From Planctomyces sp. SH-PL62 (lineage in GTDB: Bacteria > Planctomycetota > Planctomycetia > Isosphaerales > Isosphaeraceae), in assembly GCF_001610895.1 (NCBI RefSeq), contig NZ_CP011273.1, positions 2,790,001 to 2,854,000 of the forward strand: DNA of 64,000 nt, written 5' to 3'. The translations under genes and the position numbers were made by a program. This document shows, piece after piece, positions 24,457-32,496 of this stretch. Under the pieces are notes generated by a model. It was not told the origin of the DNA, searched no databases, and worked only from the letters and a program-made list of their open reading frames with translations. Every line of letters starts with the position of its first letter. Positions within the stretch are counted from its first letter, which is position 1.

Positions 24457-25275
24457 TCAGCCCAGTTCGGCGGCGGCGGGTTCGTCGAGGAGCCAGACGA
24501 CCTTGTCGGCGACGGTGCGGAGGAGGGAGGCGGGGACGGCGGCGGTGATGGGGCCCTTGAGGGCTTCGGCGACGATCGCGGCCTTCTTGGGGCCGGTGGC
24601 CAGCATGAGGATCGTCCGGGCACCGAGGATCTGGCGGACGCCCATCGTCAGGGCGCGGGGGATGACGGCGTCCACGCTGCCGAATTCGCGGACGGCGTCG
24701 ACCTTGGTGATCGGATGGAGGTCGACGAGGCGGGTGGGGAGGGCGGCGAACGCCTCGACGGTCAGGTCCAGGGGTTCGTTGAAGCCGATGTGGCCGTTGC
24801 GGCCGATCCCCAGGAGTTGGAGGTCGAGGCCGCCGTCGTCGTCGATCCAGCGGTCGAACTGCGCGGCGTGCTCGGAGGCGAAGGTCTCCGGGACGGTGCC
24901 GTCGAGGATGTGGGCCCGGTTGGGGGCCAGGTCGACGCGGCTGAAGAGGTGCCGGTGCATGTAGGTCCGGTAGCTCAGGGCGTCGAGGGGCTGGATCGGG
25001 TAGTACTCGTCGAGGTTGTAGGTGGTCACGTCGCGGAACGAGAGGCCGCCGTCGCGGACGCGGGCGGCAAGGTCGTCGTAGACCTTCTCGGGCGTCGCGC
25101 CGGTGGCCAGGCCGAGGATCGCCTTGCCGCGGGCGGCCACGGCCTGGGCGATGATCCGGACGATCCGGTCGGCGGCGGCCTTGCTGGCGGCGTCGGCGTC
25201 GGCGAAGACGAGGACGGTGGAGTTCGATTCGGCGAGGTGGAGGGTGCGTTCGGCGGGCTTCGGCGACGGGCTCAT
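24457..25275 (-). CDS. nagB: Glucosamine-6-phosphate deaminase
   Basis: The 272-residue product converts glucosamine-6-phosphate to fructose-6-phosphate and ammonia in the cytoplasm. Family signatures are complete: ILGLATGATPEKVYDDL, DVTTYNLDEYYPI with the catalytic Asp, LLGIGRNGHIGFNEPLD with the ring-opening His, and PRALTMGVRQILGARTILML. Length is normal. It follows the PIG-L deacetylase gene on the same strand by about 100 bp, so a deacetylase and deaminase for amino sugars may be made together. Confidence 0.95.
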   Translation of the reverse strand: MSPSPKPAERTLHLAESNSTVLVFADADAASKAAADRIVRIIAQAVAARGKAILGLATGATPEKVYDDLAARVRDGGLSFRDVTTYNLDEYYPIQPLDALSYRTYMHRHLFSRVDLAPNRAHILDGTVPETFASEHAAQFDRWIDDDGGLDLQLLGIGRNGHIGFNEPLDLTVEAFAALPTRLVDLHPITKVDAVREFGSVDAVIPRALTMGVRQILGARTILMLATGPKKAAIVAEALKGPITAAVPASLLRTVADKVVWLLDEPAAAELG

Positions 25276-25377
25276 TTCGGGTCCTCAAGATCCGGCGATG
25301 TCGGCGACGGCCGGGGGGGAGGGGGGGCGTGGTCGCGGCTCCGTCCCCGCCCCTTCATCCCGGCTTCCGGCGTTCGT

Positions 25378-26340
25378 TCAGGCCGATGCGGCCCCGGAGG
25401 CCGACTTGGCGCTGGTGGTGGTGGGCGTGGCGGCGGGCGCGGGGCCGGCGGCGGGCTCGCGGAGCAGGCCGAGGGCCACGTGGATCGGGTCGGGGGGGGT
25501 GTTGGTCGCGCGGTTGGGGTCGTAGGTTTCGAGCTCGAAGAGCTCGACGCCGACGAATCGGTCGTCGGTGCGGTGGGCGCGGCCGGCGAGGCTGTGGCCC
25601 TCGGCCCATTCGCGGGTCAGGGCGGCGTAGGCTCGGCCCAGGTGGGAGCAATACTGGGTGTAGTCGGTCAGGAGGATCTGCGAGGCGTGGCAGTGGATCG
25701 CCCACTCCTTGGTGCGCTCGCCTTCGCCGTCGTAGGTGAAGTAGGCGTTGGGCTGGGGGAGGGGCCCCCAGGGGGTCCAGCCGGTCATGACCAGGGTGTC
25801 GTGCAGGCCGGCGCCGAGAAGGCCGACGGCGGCCAGGGCGCGGGTGACCCGGTGGGCGGCGTGGGCGTCGTTGGCGGGGGGGACGATGATGGCGCCGGGG
25901 CGACGCTTGGCGAACCAGTCGACGACTTTCTTGACGTCCGTCTCGGTGGGGTAATAGCCGGGCTGGCGGTAGCCTTCGAGGTTCCAGCAGACGGCCTCGG
26001 CGCCCAGGACGTTGCATTCGAGGCGGAATTCCGCCTCGCGCATGGTGACCTTCTTCTGGTCGTTGAGCCAGGGGGCGGCGACGTTCCGCTCGCCGGCGAA
26101 GACCAGGACCTCGACGACCGGGAGGCCGCGACGGATGGCGTACTCGTGCATCAGGCACGCGGCGGTGATGGCTCCGTCGTCGGCGTGGGGGCAGAGCATG
26201 ACGAGGGGGCGGTTCGGGCCCAGCACGGGGCGAAGCGCCTCGCGGACGTCCACCAGGTGTCCGTGCGCCCCTGAGCCGGCGGCCGCCTTGAGCAGGGCGT
26301 CATAGTCCGCTTGCCGCGTCGACGGGGATGAAGTGTTCAT
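25378..26340 (-). CDS. PIG-L family deacetylase
   Basis: A 320-residue protein of the LmbE/PIG-L zinc deacetylase family, which remove N-acetyl groups from GlcNAc-like sugars. The metal and base site is PLVMLCPHADDGAITAACLM, followed by VLVFAGERN and, in the second half, IIVPPANDAHAAHRVTRALA, which supplies the later His ligand. The C-terminus has a low-complexity Ala/Pro tail. No signal peptide is seen, so it is probably cytoplasmic. It is upstream of nagB in the same direction, matching a route N-acetylglucosaminyl compound to glucosamine. Confidence 0.9.
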   Translation of the reverse strand: MNTSSPSTRQADYDALLKAAAGSGAHGHLVDVREALRPVLGPNRPLVMLCPHADDGAITAACLMHEYAIRRGLPVVEVLVFAGERNVAAPWLNDQKKVTMREAEFRLECNVLGAEAVCWNLEGYRQPGYYPTETDVKKVVDWFAKRRPGAIIVPPANDAHAAHRVTRALAAVGLLGAGLHDTLVMTGWTPWGPLPQPNAYFTYDGEGERTKEWAIHCHASQILLTDYTQYCSHLGRAYAALTREWAEGHSLAGRAHRTDDRFVGVELFELETYDPNRATNTPPDPIHVALGLLREPAAGPAPAATPTTTSAKSASGAASA

Positions 26341-26648
26341 GAGTGCGTCTTGAAGGGCTCGGTTTGATGAATATCAGGAGGGCCACGCCGACGACGGGGC
26401 GCGGGCGTCGCTCGGATCGGATCGATACCGGCTCGGGCGACGTTCGAGGGCGAAGTCGTCGGGGACGGGACTTCTTCGGCGCGTCGCGCCGGGGATCGTC
26501 TCAAAGGATGGGCGGGGCGGGGCGATCGTCTCGGGATGGACGAGTCCGGTCGTCTCGTGCGGGCGTAGTGATCGACGTCTCGCCACGCTCCTCCATTGTG
26601 CCGTTCCGGCCGCGCGGCGTCAACTCGCTTCCGGAGGGCGGGGCGGGT
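26341..26648. other. Intergenic region
   Basis: A 308-bp gap between the PIG-L gene start and the end of the frameshifted cyclic-nucleotide-binding gene, both minus strand. It should carry the PIG-L promoter. I see no consensus promoter, repeat or RNA gene; open frames through it have no recognisable domain. Confidence 0.4.
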
Positions 26649-27181
26649 TCAAATGGCGTGTTCCTCGAACAGCCGGGAGCGGAACCGCGACCATTCGGAG
26701 GCGTCGGCGGCGGAGGAGAGGGGGTGGTTCCGGATGTATTCGGCGAAGAGGTGGTCGATCAGGTCGAAGCGTTCGGAGATGGCCCGCAGCACGGCGAGGG
26801 CCAGGGCCTCGGCGGCCCTGGGGTGGTCGCGGCGGAGCACCTTATAGGCCGGGTGGTGCAGGGTCAAAAGCCGGACGTCCGAGGTGGCCCGGACGGTGGC
26901 CGGGGGGGGGCGGGGCGGAAGAACGAGGTGGTCCCGAAGACCGCCGGGGCCGTCAGCGTCGTGATCGGGTCGACCCGGCCTTCGGATCGTCGCTCGATCT
27001 CGGCGGTCCCTTCGATCAGGAACGAGAGGTGGTCGTTGATCTGGCCCTGGGCCAGGAGGATGGCCCCCTTGGGCGCGCGCTCCTCGGCCAGCGACCGGAG
27101 GAGCTGCTCCTTGAGCTCGCGGTCCTCCGACTCGAGCCAGGGGGCGGCCATGAACCGTTCTGCGGCTTGGGGGTTGATCAT
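26649..27181 (-). pseudogene. Cyclic-nucleotide-binding (Crp/Fnr-type) domain protein, frameshifted at a G9 tract
   Basis: The first part (27181 down to about 26911) reads MINPQAAERFMAAPWLESED, LKEQLLRSLAEERAPKGAIL, LAQGQINDHLSFLIEGTAEI and VFGTTSFF, a cNMP-binding beta-barrel. At the run of nine Gs on the plus strand (26902-26910) the frame is lost. In another frame it continues as ATVRATSDVRLLTLHHPAYK and AISERFDLIDHLFAEYIRN, ending at 26649. The full protein would be about 177 residues. Ten (or seven) Gs restore it. There is no DNA-binding helix-turn-helix, so it is a stand-alone sensor domain. Assembly error, a real mutation or a phase-variable tract are all possible. Confidence 0.75.
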
Positions 27182-27517
27182 CGTCCGACCTTCGGGTTGC
27201 CGTCGAGGCCCGCGGGATCGCCCGCGCACGAACTTCTCCGTCCCATGTCGAGGCCTCGCGTCCGGGGGCCCTCCAGCCTAGCGTGTCGTCGCCGATTGTT
27301 CAAACCGGTGGCGGCGGTCCGGTCGACCTTGCCGGTCCCGGCGACTTTCCCCGGAGACGGGGTCGCGCCCCCGGCGGCCGGGCCGAAGGGTGGGAATGGC
27401 CCGAGACGCACGTCGGGGAATGCCGATCCTCACTTTCGGATGAATCCGGAGTGGTTCGGTGAGGATGCGAGGGTCGCGACCGAAAGGCTCGCGCCTCTCC
27501 AGGCGGGAGGAAACGCC
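27182..27517. other. Divergent intergenic region with a leader inverted repeat
   Basis: A 336-bp gap between the broken cNMP gene (minus) and the lipoprotein gene (plus). At 27426-27466, about 50 bp before the lipoprotein ATG, the arms ATCCTCAC and GTGAGGAT enclose a smaller CGGAT/ATCCG pair; this could be an operator or an mRNA hairpin. No -35/-10 pair is convincing. Confidence 0.4.
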
Positions 27518-29308
27518 ATGTGGACGTCGCGAGGATGGACCGTCGCGGTTTGCTTGCTGCTCGGGTCGACCGGGTGCGCGGGGGCCCAGCGGCGCGGCCC
27601 TTCCTCGCCCGTCGAGGGGCCGGCGGTCGCCGCCCCGGCTCCGGCTGGGCTTCGCGGCTGGTGGTCTCGACGCTTCGGCGGCGGCTATCAGCCCACCACC
27701 CAGACCTCGCCCGGGTCCGCCCCGGCGACCAACATCTGGCCCCGGCAGGGCGGCGGCGGGTGGGAGAGCGTCCACCAGTTCGCCAGGCCCCCCTGGATCA
27801 CCCGCCAGCCCCAGCGCGGCCCCATCTTCGGGCGTAACGACGCCGGCTCCGACGCCGCCCCGTCGCGGAAGATGACCGCGATCGAGGCCAACGAGGCCAT
27901 CGCCCGCATGACCCGGTCCCGCAAGGACGACGACCTCGTCCTCCCGGTCCGGGGCGTCGAGGCCCCCGACGTCCCCACGCTGCTCGGCCAGCCGATCCGC
28001 CTGCCGGACTCGCTCTCCTCGGACTCGCCCCCTCGCGAGACGCCCGAGGTCGAGGACGAGCCCGCCGACGAGCCCACCCCCCGCGAGCCCGCCGACGGCC
28101 CCAGCCTCCTGCGCGACGACCCCGCGCCGGTGGCCGAGAAGCCCCGCGATGAGCCCACGTTCGAGCTCCCCGCGCCGGTGGCCGAAAAGGTTCAGGAGCC
28201 CGCCGTCGAGCCCCCTGTATCGGAGGCCGCCGAGCCGCCGGCCCGGCTCGCCATGACGCCGCCGGACGCCGACGAACCCCGTCGCGAGGCCGCCGATTCC
28301 GAGTTGATCCGATCGGCCCAACTCCCGCCGCCGCCGCCGGTCCGCCCGGCCCCCGGCAACCCCCCGGCCGACAAGCCCGAAGCCCCCCCCGCCCTCGACG
28401 TCCCTCAGCCCGAGGAGGCGCCCAAGCCCGCCGAGGCCCCGAAGCCTGCCGAGGCCCCGAAGCTGGAGGAGGCGCCGAAGCCCGCCGAGGGCCCGAAGCC
28501 CGAGGAGGCGCCGAAGCCCGCCGAGGCGCCGAAGCCCGAGGAGGCTCCGAAGCCCGAGGAGGCTCCGAAAGTCGAGGAGGCTCCGAAAGTCGAGGAAGAT
28601 TTGGCCCCGCCGAAGCCCGAGCCGGTGGTGAGCCAGCCTGCCGCGGAGCCCATCCTCCCGACGCCCCCGCCTTCGGCCAAGGCTCCGGTGCAAGAGTCGA
28701 TCCCGGTCCAGACGACGGCCGTCGCGGACGCTCCGACGCCCCAGGCCCAGCAGCCCGCCTTCGTCGAGACGACGACCCAGACGTACGCGGCGCCGATCGC
28801 GGCCGAGCCGTCGCGGCCACGGCGCTGGTCGTTCTGGAAGTGGAAGGCCTCGCCGCGAGGTCACGCGGTGCATGCGACGGCCCAGGACTCGCCGGCGCAG
28901 CTTCCGCCCGTGATGTTCCCGACGTCCTATGAGTCGATCTGGGCCAAGCCCCTGGCGCCCTGCCCGGATCACGCAAGGGTGCCGCTGGCCTCGTCCCAGG
29001 GGTCGCCCGTCGCCCCGTCGGCCCAGGGCTACGTCGAGACGGTTTCCGAGAAGGCCTCGTGCTGGCTGGTGGATCGGCTCAAGGCCCGGGCGGCGAAGGT
29101 CCGGGCCTGGAAGGAGGAGCACATCTGCAAGCACATCAAGGACTTCAAGGCCGCACTCAAGGGCGGTCATTGCACCGCCTGCTCCGGCCACGCCCCCCTG
29201 GCGAGCCCCCAGGCCGCCCCGTCTCCCCAGGCCGCCCCTTCTCCTCAGGTCGGGCCGACCCCCCAGGGGCTCCCCGTGATCGGCGGCTCTCGCTTCGGAC
29301 TCTATTGA
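27518..29308 (+). CDS. Low-complexity proline/lysine-rich lipoprotein
   Basis: A 596-residue protein with a lipoprotein leader (TVAVCLLLGSTGC, lipobox LGSTGC). The mature part has a Trp/Gly segment (RGWWSRRFGGGYQ), then long disordered Pro/Glu stretches. Around residues 300-365 about ten imperfect units of the type EAPKPAEAPKPEEAPK occur. The C-terminal 150 residues are different and cysteine-containing (RWSFWKWKASPRGHAVH, ASCWLVDRLKARAAKVRAW, EHICKHIKDFKAALKGGHCT), closing with PQAAPSPQ repeats. It looks like a surface-anchored spacer bearing a small C-terminal domain. Start chosen for the lipobox and the upstream AGGCGGGAGG site. Confidence 0.8.
   Translation: MWTSRGWTVAVCLLLGSTGCAGAQRRGPSSPVEGPAVAAPAPAGLRGWWSRRFGGGYQPTTQTSPGSAPATNIWPRQGGGGWESVHQFARPPWITRQPQRGPIFGRNDAGSDAAPSRKMTAIEANEAIARMTRSRKDDDLVLPVRGVEAPDVPTLLGQPIRLPDSLSSDSPPRETPEVEDEPADEPTPREPADGPSLLRDDPAPVAEKPRDEPTFELPAPVAEKVQEPAVEPPVSEAAEPPARLAMTPPDADEPRREAADSELIRSAQLPPPPPVRPAPGNPPADKPEAPPALDVPQPEEAPKPAEAPKPAEAPKLEEAPKPAEGPKPEEAPKPAEAPKPEEAPKPEEAPKVEEAPKVEEDLAPPKPEPVVSQPAAEPILPTPPPSAKAPVQESIPVQTTAVADAPTPQAQQPAFVETTTQTYAAPIAAEPSRPRRWSFWKWKASPRGHAVHATAQDSPAQLPPVMFPTSYESIWAKPLAPCPDHARVPLASSQGSPVAPSAQGYVETVSEKASCWLVDRLKARAAKVRAWKEEHICKHIKDFKAALKGGHCTACSGHAPLASPQAAPSPQAAPSPQVGPTPQGLPVIGGSRFGLY
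28400..28615 (+). repeat. In-gene tandem repeat encoding Glu-Ala-Pro-Lys-Pro units
   Basis: Degenerate 12- to 15-bp units (GAGGCGCCGAAGCC and variants) repeat about a dozen times in frame inside the lipoprotein gene. They encode EAPK(P/L)(A/E)E units, a stiff, charged spacer of the kind used in cell-wall or periplasm-spanning proteins. Such arrays often vary in copy number between strains. Confidence 0.75.
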
Positions 29309-29336
29309 GCCGGACGAGATGAGCCCGAAACGCAGA

Positions 29337-29377
29337 CCGGCCCGTCGCGCCTCGCGCGACGGGCCGGTGGGCGTTTG
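29337..29377. terminator. Hairpin terminator between convergent genes
   Basis: A perfect 14-bp stem (arms 29337-29350 and 29354-29367) with a 3-base CTC loop, followed by TGGGCGTTTGAG. It stands between the lipoprotein gene (plus) and the sulfatase-fold gene (minus) and could stop transcription from both sides. The U-tract is weak. Confidence 0.65.
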
Positions 29378-29413
29378 AGATAAGGCCTTTCCCGCGCCGG
29401 GCTCCGGAACGGC

Positions 29414-30907
29414 TCAACCTCGCCGGGCGACGTCGCGGACGGGGGGGAGTTCGTCGAGGCCTTCGCGGGGGAGGGCCTCGACGAAGCGGCGGAGGGTCAG
29501 TTCGAGGTGTTCGGCGACCTCGACGTGCTGCTCGATGACGTTGTTCTGGTCCCAGCGGTCCTCGGGCTTGCGGTAGAGTTCGGGCCGTCGCGGTTCCTCG
29601 GGGTCGTCGACCAGGGGCAGGATCATGTGCCAGACGTGGGTGCGGATGGCGAATTCCTCGACGTCCATGCCCATGCAGGCGTAGTCGCGGATCTTGGTCT
29701 GTTCGCCCCGGATCAGGGGGAGCAGGTCGCGGCCGTGGATCGGCGGGGCGTCGTCGGGGGGACGGACGCCGAAGAAGCCGAGCAGGGTGGGGAGGATGTC
29801 GACGGTCTGGACGATCGCCTGGTGGCGGATGCCGCCGTGCTTGCCGCCGGGGAGCCGGATGATCAGCGGCGTGTGGATCAATTCCTCATAGAGCCAGGGG
29901 CGGAAGCGGCGGACGAAGCCGTGCTCGCCGAGGGGCTCGCCCTGGTCGCTGGTGAAGATGAGGAGCGTGTCCTGGTCGCGGCCGGTCCGTTCCAGGGCGT
30001 CGAACAGCTCGCCGAGCCAGCGGTCGACGAGGGTGACGGCACCGGCGTAGGTGCGTCGGAGGCGGTAGAGTTCGGCCTCGCCGATCACGTCGCCCACCGC
30101 GCCGGCGGGGACGTCGATCAGCACCGGGACGTCCTCGACGTCAATCTCGGGCTCGTCGTCCGTGGAATCGTCGAGGAGGTCTCCCTCGTCGTCGGACTCG
30201 AACTCGTCGGGCTCGATGGTGGCGTACTGGTCGCGGTAGGGGTCGGGGAGGTCCCAGGGGCCGTGGGGGCTGAACAGGTCGAGCCAGAGGAGGGAGGGCT
30301 CGGGGTCGTCCCCGCGGCGCTCGAGCCAGTCGACGGCGGCCTTCACCGTGCGGGCGACGCCGGTGTTCTCCTCGCGGTCGGTCCCCATCGCCTTGCGGTT
30401 GCGGAGGAACTGCTCCCAGCGGGTGCGCCAGCGTTCGGCGGAATCGGGGTCGTCCTCGTCCTCGGGGGGGAGCCGCAGGCCGGGCTCGTCCTCAAGCCGG
30501 ACCCCCTTCACGCGGGGGTCGTCGGCGGGGATGAACGGGTCGTAGCCCTGGCCTCGGATCCAGACCACGTCGTCGAATCCGCGGCCGTAGCCCATGCCGG
30601 TCTCGCGGAGGAACGGGGTGTCGGAGATCAGGGCCGTGCGCACCCCCCGGGGGCTGAGGAGGTCGGGCAGGATCAACTCGTCGGGACGGAGCGGGGTCCA
30701 GCCGAGGTCGGGGTCGGTGAATCCGTAGCGGCCCGTCCACCAGCTCCGCCGGGTGGGAAGGGTGGTCAGGTTCTCCGGGAAGTGGTGGTCGAAGACGACC
30801 CCCTGCGCGGCCAGGCGGTCGAGGTTGGGCGTCTCGATCCACGCGTTCCCGTAGGCCCCGAGGAATCCCAGATGCACGCTGTTGCAGGCGACGACGATGG
30901 CGTTCAT
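29414..30907 (-). CDS. Sulfatase-fold protein lacking the canonical catalytic residues
   Basis: A 497-residue protein with the sulfatase/alkaline phosphatase scaffold: NAIVVACNSVHLGFLGAYGN, IETPNLDRLAAQGVVFDHHF, NLTTLPTRRSWWTGRYGFTD, IFTSDQGEPLGEHGFVRRF, and HTPLIIRLPG. Three active-site positions differ from sulfatases. The metal-binding Asp pair after the first strand is Asn-Ser, the formylglycine Cys/Ser of C/S-x-P-x-R is Thr (TLPTR), and the DH of SDHGE is DQ. No signal peptide is seen. It is probably a non-sulfatase or a pseudoenzyme. It follows the DUF2079 gene by 33 bp. ATG 30907 is chosen because the alternative at 30916 overlaps a predicted -10. Confidence 0.85.
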   Translation of the reverse strand: MNAIVVACNSVHLGFLGAYGNAWIETPNLDRLAAQGVVFDHHFPENLTTLPTRRSWWTGRYGFTDPDLGWTPLRPDELILPDLLSPRGVRTALISDTPFLRETGMGYGRGFDDVVWIRGQGYDPFIPADDPRVKGVRLEDEPGLRLPPEDEDDPDSAERWRTRWEQFLRNRKAMGTDREENTGVARTVKAAVDWLERRGDDPEPSLLWLDLFSPHGPWDLPDPYRDQYATIEPDEFESDDEGDLLDDSTDDEPEIDVEDVPVLIDVPAGAVGDVIGEAELYRLRRTYAGAVTLVDRWLGELFDALERTGRDQDTLLIFTSDQGEPLGEHGFVRRFRPWLYEELIHTPLIIRLPGGKHGGIRHQAIVQTVDILPTLLGFFGVRPPDDAPPIHGRDLLPLIRGEQTKIRDYACMGMDVEEFAIRTHVWHMILPLVDDPEEPRRPELYRKPEDRWDQNNVIEQHVEVAEHLELTLRRFVEALPREGLDELPPVRDVARRG

Positions 30908-30914
30908 GCGGCCC

Positions 30915-30920
30915 ATTGTA
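30915..30920 (-). promoter_or_regulatory. Candidate -10 element (TACAAT) just before the sulfatase-fold gene
   Basis: Read on the minus strand, TACAAT is followed by seven bases and then the ATG at 30907. This would make the transcript leaderless, as proposed for the gene at 2051. It lies in the 33-bp gap after the DUF2079 gene and would be an internal promoter. No clear -35. Confidence 0.3.
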
Positions 30921-30940
30921 ATGACGCGCGCGTCCTTCGC

Positions 30941-32362
30941 CTACGGCGTCCCCGCGCGTCGCAGCACGACCAGCGACGGGCCCCGGTGGACCACGGCGAA
31001 ACCCTGGTCGACGAAGATCGCGGGGTCGAGCCCCGGGACCTTCCAGAAGATCCAGCGGAACTCCGGGTCGAGCTTCGGGTAGCCCCTGGGCTCGTTGACC
31101 TGGAGGACGTGGCTGTAGAGGGACCGGCGCGAGGAGAGGGGGGCCGTGAATTCGTAGGAGGCCAGCACGGCGTCGTCCGGGCCGACCTCGCGGGCCCACG
31201 CCCAGTAAGGCTCGACGTCGGCCGCGTCGACCGGCGGCGGGATCGCCTCCATCCGGGCCAGGGTCGCGTGCAGCCCGAACGCCGAGGCCCCCGCCGAGGC
31301 CAGCCAGACGGCGGCCAGGATCGCCGGCCCCCCGCGACGGCCTCGCAGCCGGACGGCCAGCCGGGAATAGCCGATCAGCCCGGCGGCGAGGGTGGTCGCG
31401 ACGGTCGGGACGGCGTAGCGGACGTGGTGCCACGAGGTCTCCGACAGCATCCGCATCGCCCACTGGCCGTTGCAGAGGCTCCAGAGCCAGGGCGCCGCCA
31501 GGATCGCCGCGCCCGGCGCCAGCAGGGCCAGGGCCGTCCAGGGGCCCAGGCCGTCCCGCAACACCCACCCCATCGTCTCCATCGTCTGCGAGAGCGTCGG
31601 CTTGGGGCCGAGGAACTGCTCCACGTAGGCCGCCGGGGCGCGGGGGCCGACCATCAGGTAGAGGTAGCCGAAGAACGCGAACAGGATCCATCCCAGGCCG
31701 AGGTCGAACAGGACCAGCCGCCATAGGGCCTTGCGGCCCACGTCCTCGTCCTCGCGGGGGGGGAGGAACGCCAGCGCCGCGACCATCACCGCGAACTCCT
31801 GGCGGCACGCCAGCATCCCGGCCACCCCGGCCGTCGTCAGCCCCGCCCGACGGCTCCGCACCCCCTGGTAAGCCCAGAGCACGAACGGAATCCCCATCGC
31901 CAGCTCCCGGAAGTCGTTCCAGGCCAGCGGCCAGAGCAGGGGGCAGAGCGGGACCAGGGCCGTCGCCGCCAGCGCCGCGCGGTTCGAGCCCGACTCCGAC
32001 CGGGCGAGCGTGAAGGCCGCCGGGATCAGCCACCAGAAGACGACGTTGTGCAGCACCAGCAGCGTGCGAGGGTCGGGGAAGGCCGCGTACAGGGGGAGGA
32101 TCAGGAACCGCACCGGCGCGAGATAGTTCGACTTCCAGGCCGAAGGCCCCTCGATCGCATAGGACGCGATCGGACGCACGGAGAGGACGCCGTCCCCCTT
32201 CGTCAGCGTCCAGAACCACTGGTTGTAATAGGCCAGGTCCCAGGACCAACCGGTCCCCAGGTCGTGATAGCGCCGCAGCGCCTGCGTCGTCGTCGCCGCC
32301 GTGAGCGCGGCCGTGAGCACCGCCACGCACGCCCAGGAGCCGATCCGCCCGTCGATCCGCAT
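30941..32362 (-). CDS. DUF2079 multi-pass membrane protein
   Basis: A 473-residue integral membrane protein of the DUF2079 family (glycosyltransferase 39/mannosyltransferase-like topology). Diagnostic parts are the first helix (WACVAVLTAALTAATTTQAL), the loop GWSWDLAYYNQWFWTLTKGD, the following HNVVFWWLIPAAFTLA, ACRQEFAVMVAALAFLPP, and about nine further helices. A soluble C-terminal region (YWAWAREVGPDDAVLASYEF, RGPSLVVLRRAG) ends the protein. Members are predicted to transfer sugars from lipid carriers. It is directly upstream of the sulfatase-fold gene, and both could act on cell-surface glycans. Confidence 0.85.
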   Translation of the reverse strand: MRIDGRIGSWACVAVLTAALTAATTTQALRRYHDLGTGWSWDLAYYNQWFWTLTKGDGVLSVRPIASYAIEGPSAWKSNYLAPVRFLILPLYAAFPDPRTLLVLHNVVFWWLIPAAFTLARSESGSNRAALAATALVPLCPLLWPLAWNDFRELAMGIPFVLWAYQGVRSRRAGLTTAGVAGMLACRQEFAVMVAALAFLPPREDEDVGRKALWRLVLFDLGLGWILFAFFGYLYLMVGPRAPAAYVEQFLGPKPTLSQTMETMGWVLRDGLGPWTALALLAPGAAILAAPWLWSLCNGQWAMRMLSETSWHHVRYAVPTVATTLAAGLIGYSRLAVRLRGRRGGPAILAAVWLASAGASAFGLHATLARMEAIPPPVDAADVEPYWAWAREVGPDDAVLASYEFTAPLSSRRSLYSHVLQVNEPRGYPKLDPEFRWIFWKVPGLDPAIFVDQGFAVVHRGPSLVVLRRAGTP

Positions 32363-32421
32363 GATCCCGCCGCCTCCCGAGTCCACCCCGCCGCCCCGGA
32401 GTCGTCGCCCGGGCCTCGGGC

Positions 32422-32427
32422 ATTATA
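32422..32427 (-). promoter_or_regulatory. Consensus -10 element (TATAAT) upstream of the DUF2079 gene
   Basis: On the minus strand this is a perfect TATAAT in very GC-rich sequence, about 60 bp upstream of the DUF2079 ATG and after the end of the SIR2-domain gene. It suggests the DUF2079/sulfatase-fold pair has its own promoter. No good -35 is seen. Confidence 0.4.
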
Positions 32428-32496
32428 GCCGAGGTCGCCGCGCGGGGGGGGGCGGGCCGATCGGGGCGGAGCCTCTCGATCGCGGCGTCGATCAGA

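Noticed and set aside
29336-29370. A possible mobile-element inverted repeat
   Set aside because: The 3-base loop and position between convergent genes fit a terminator better.
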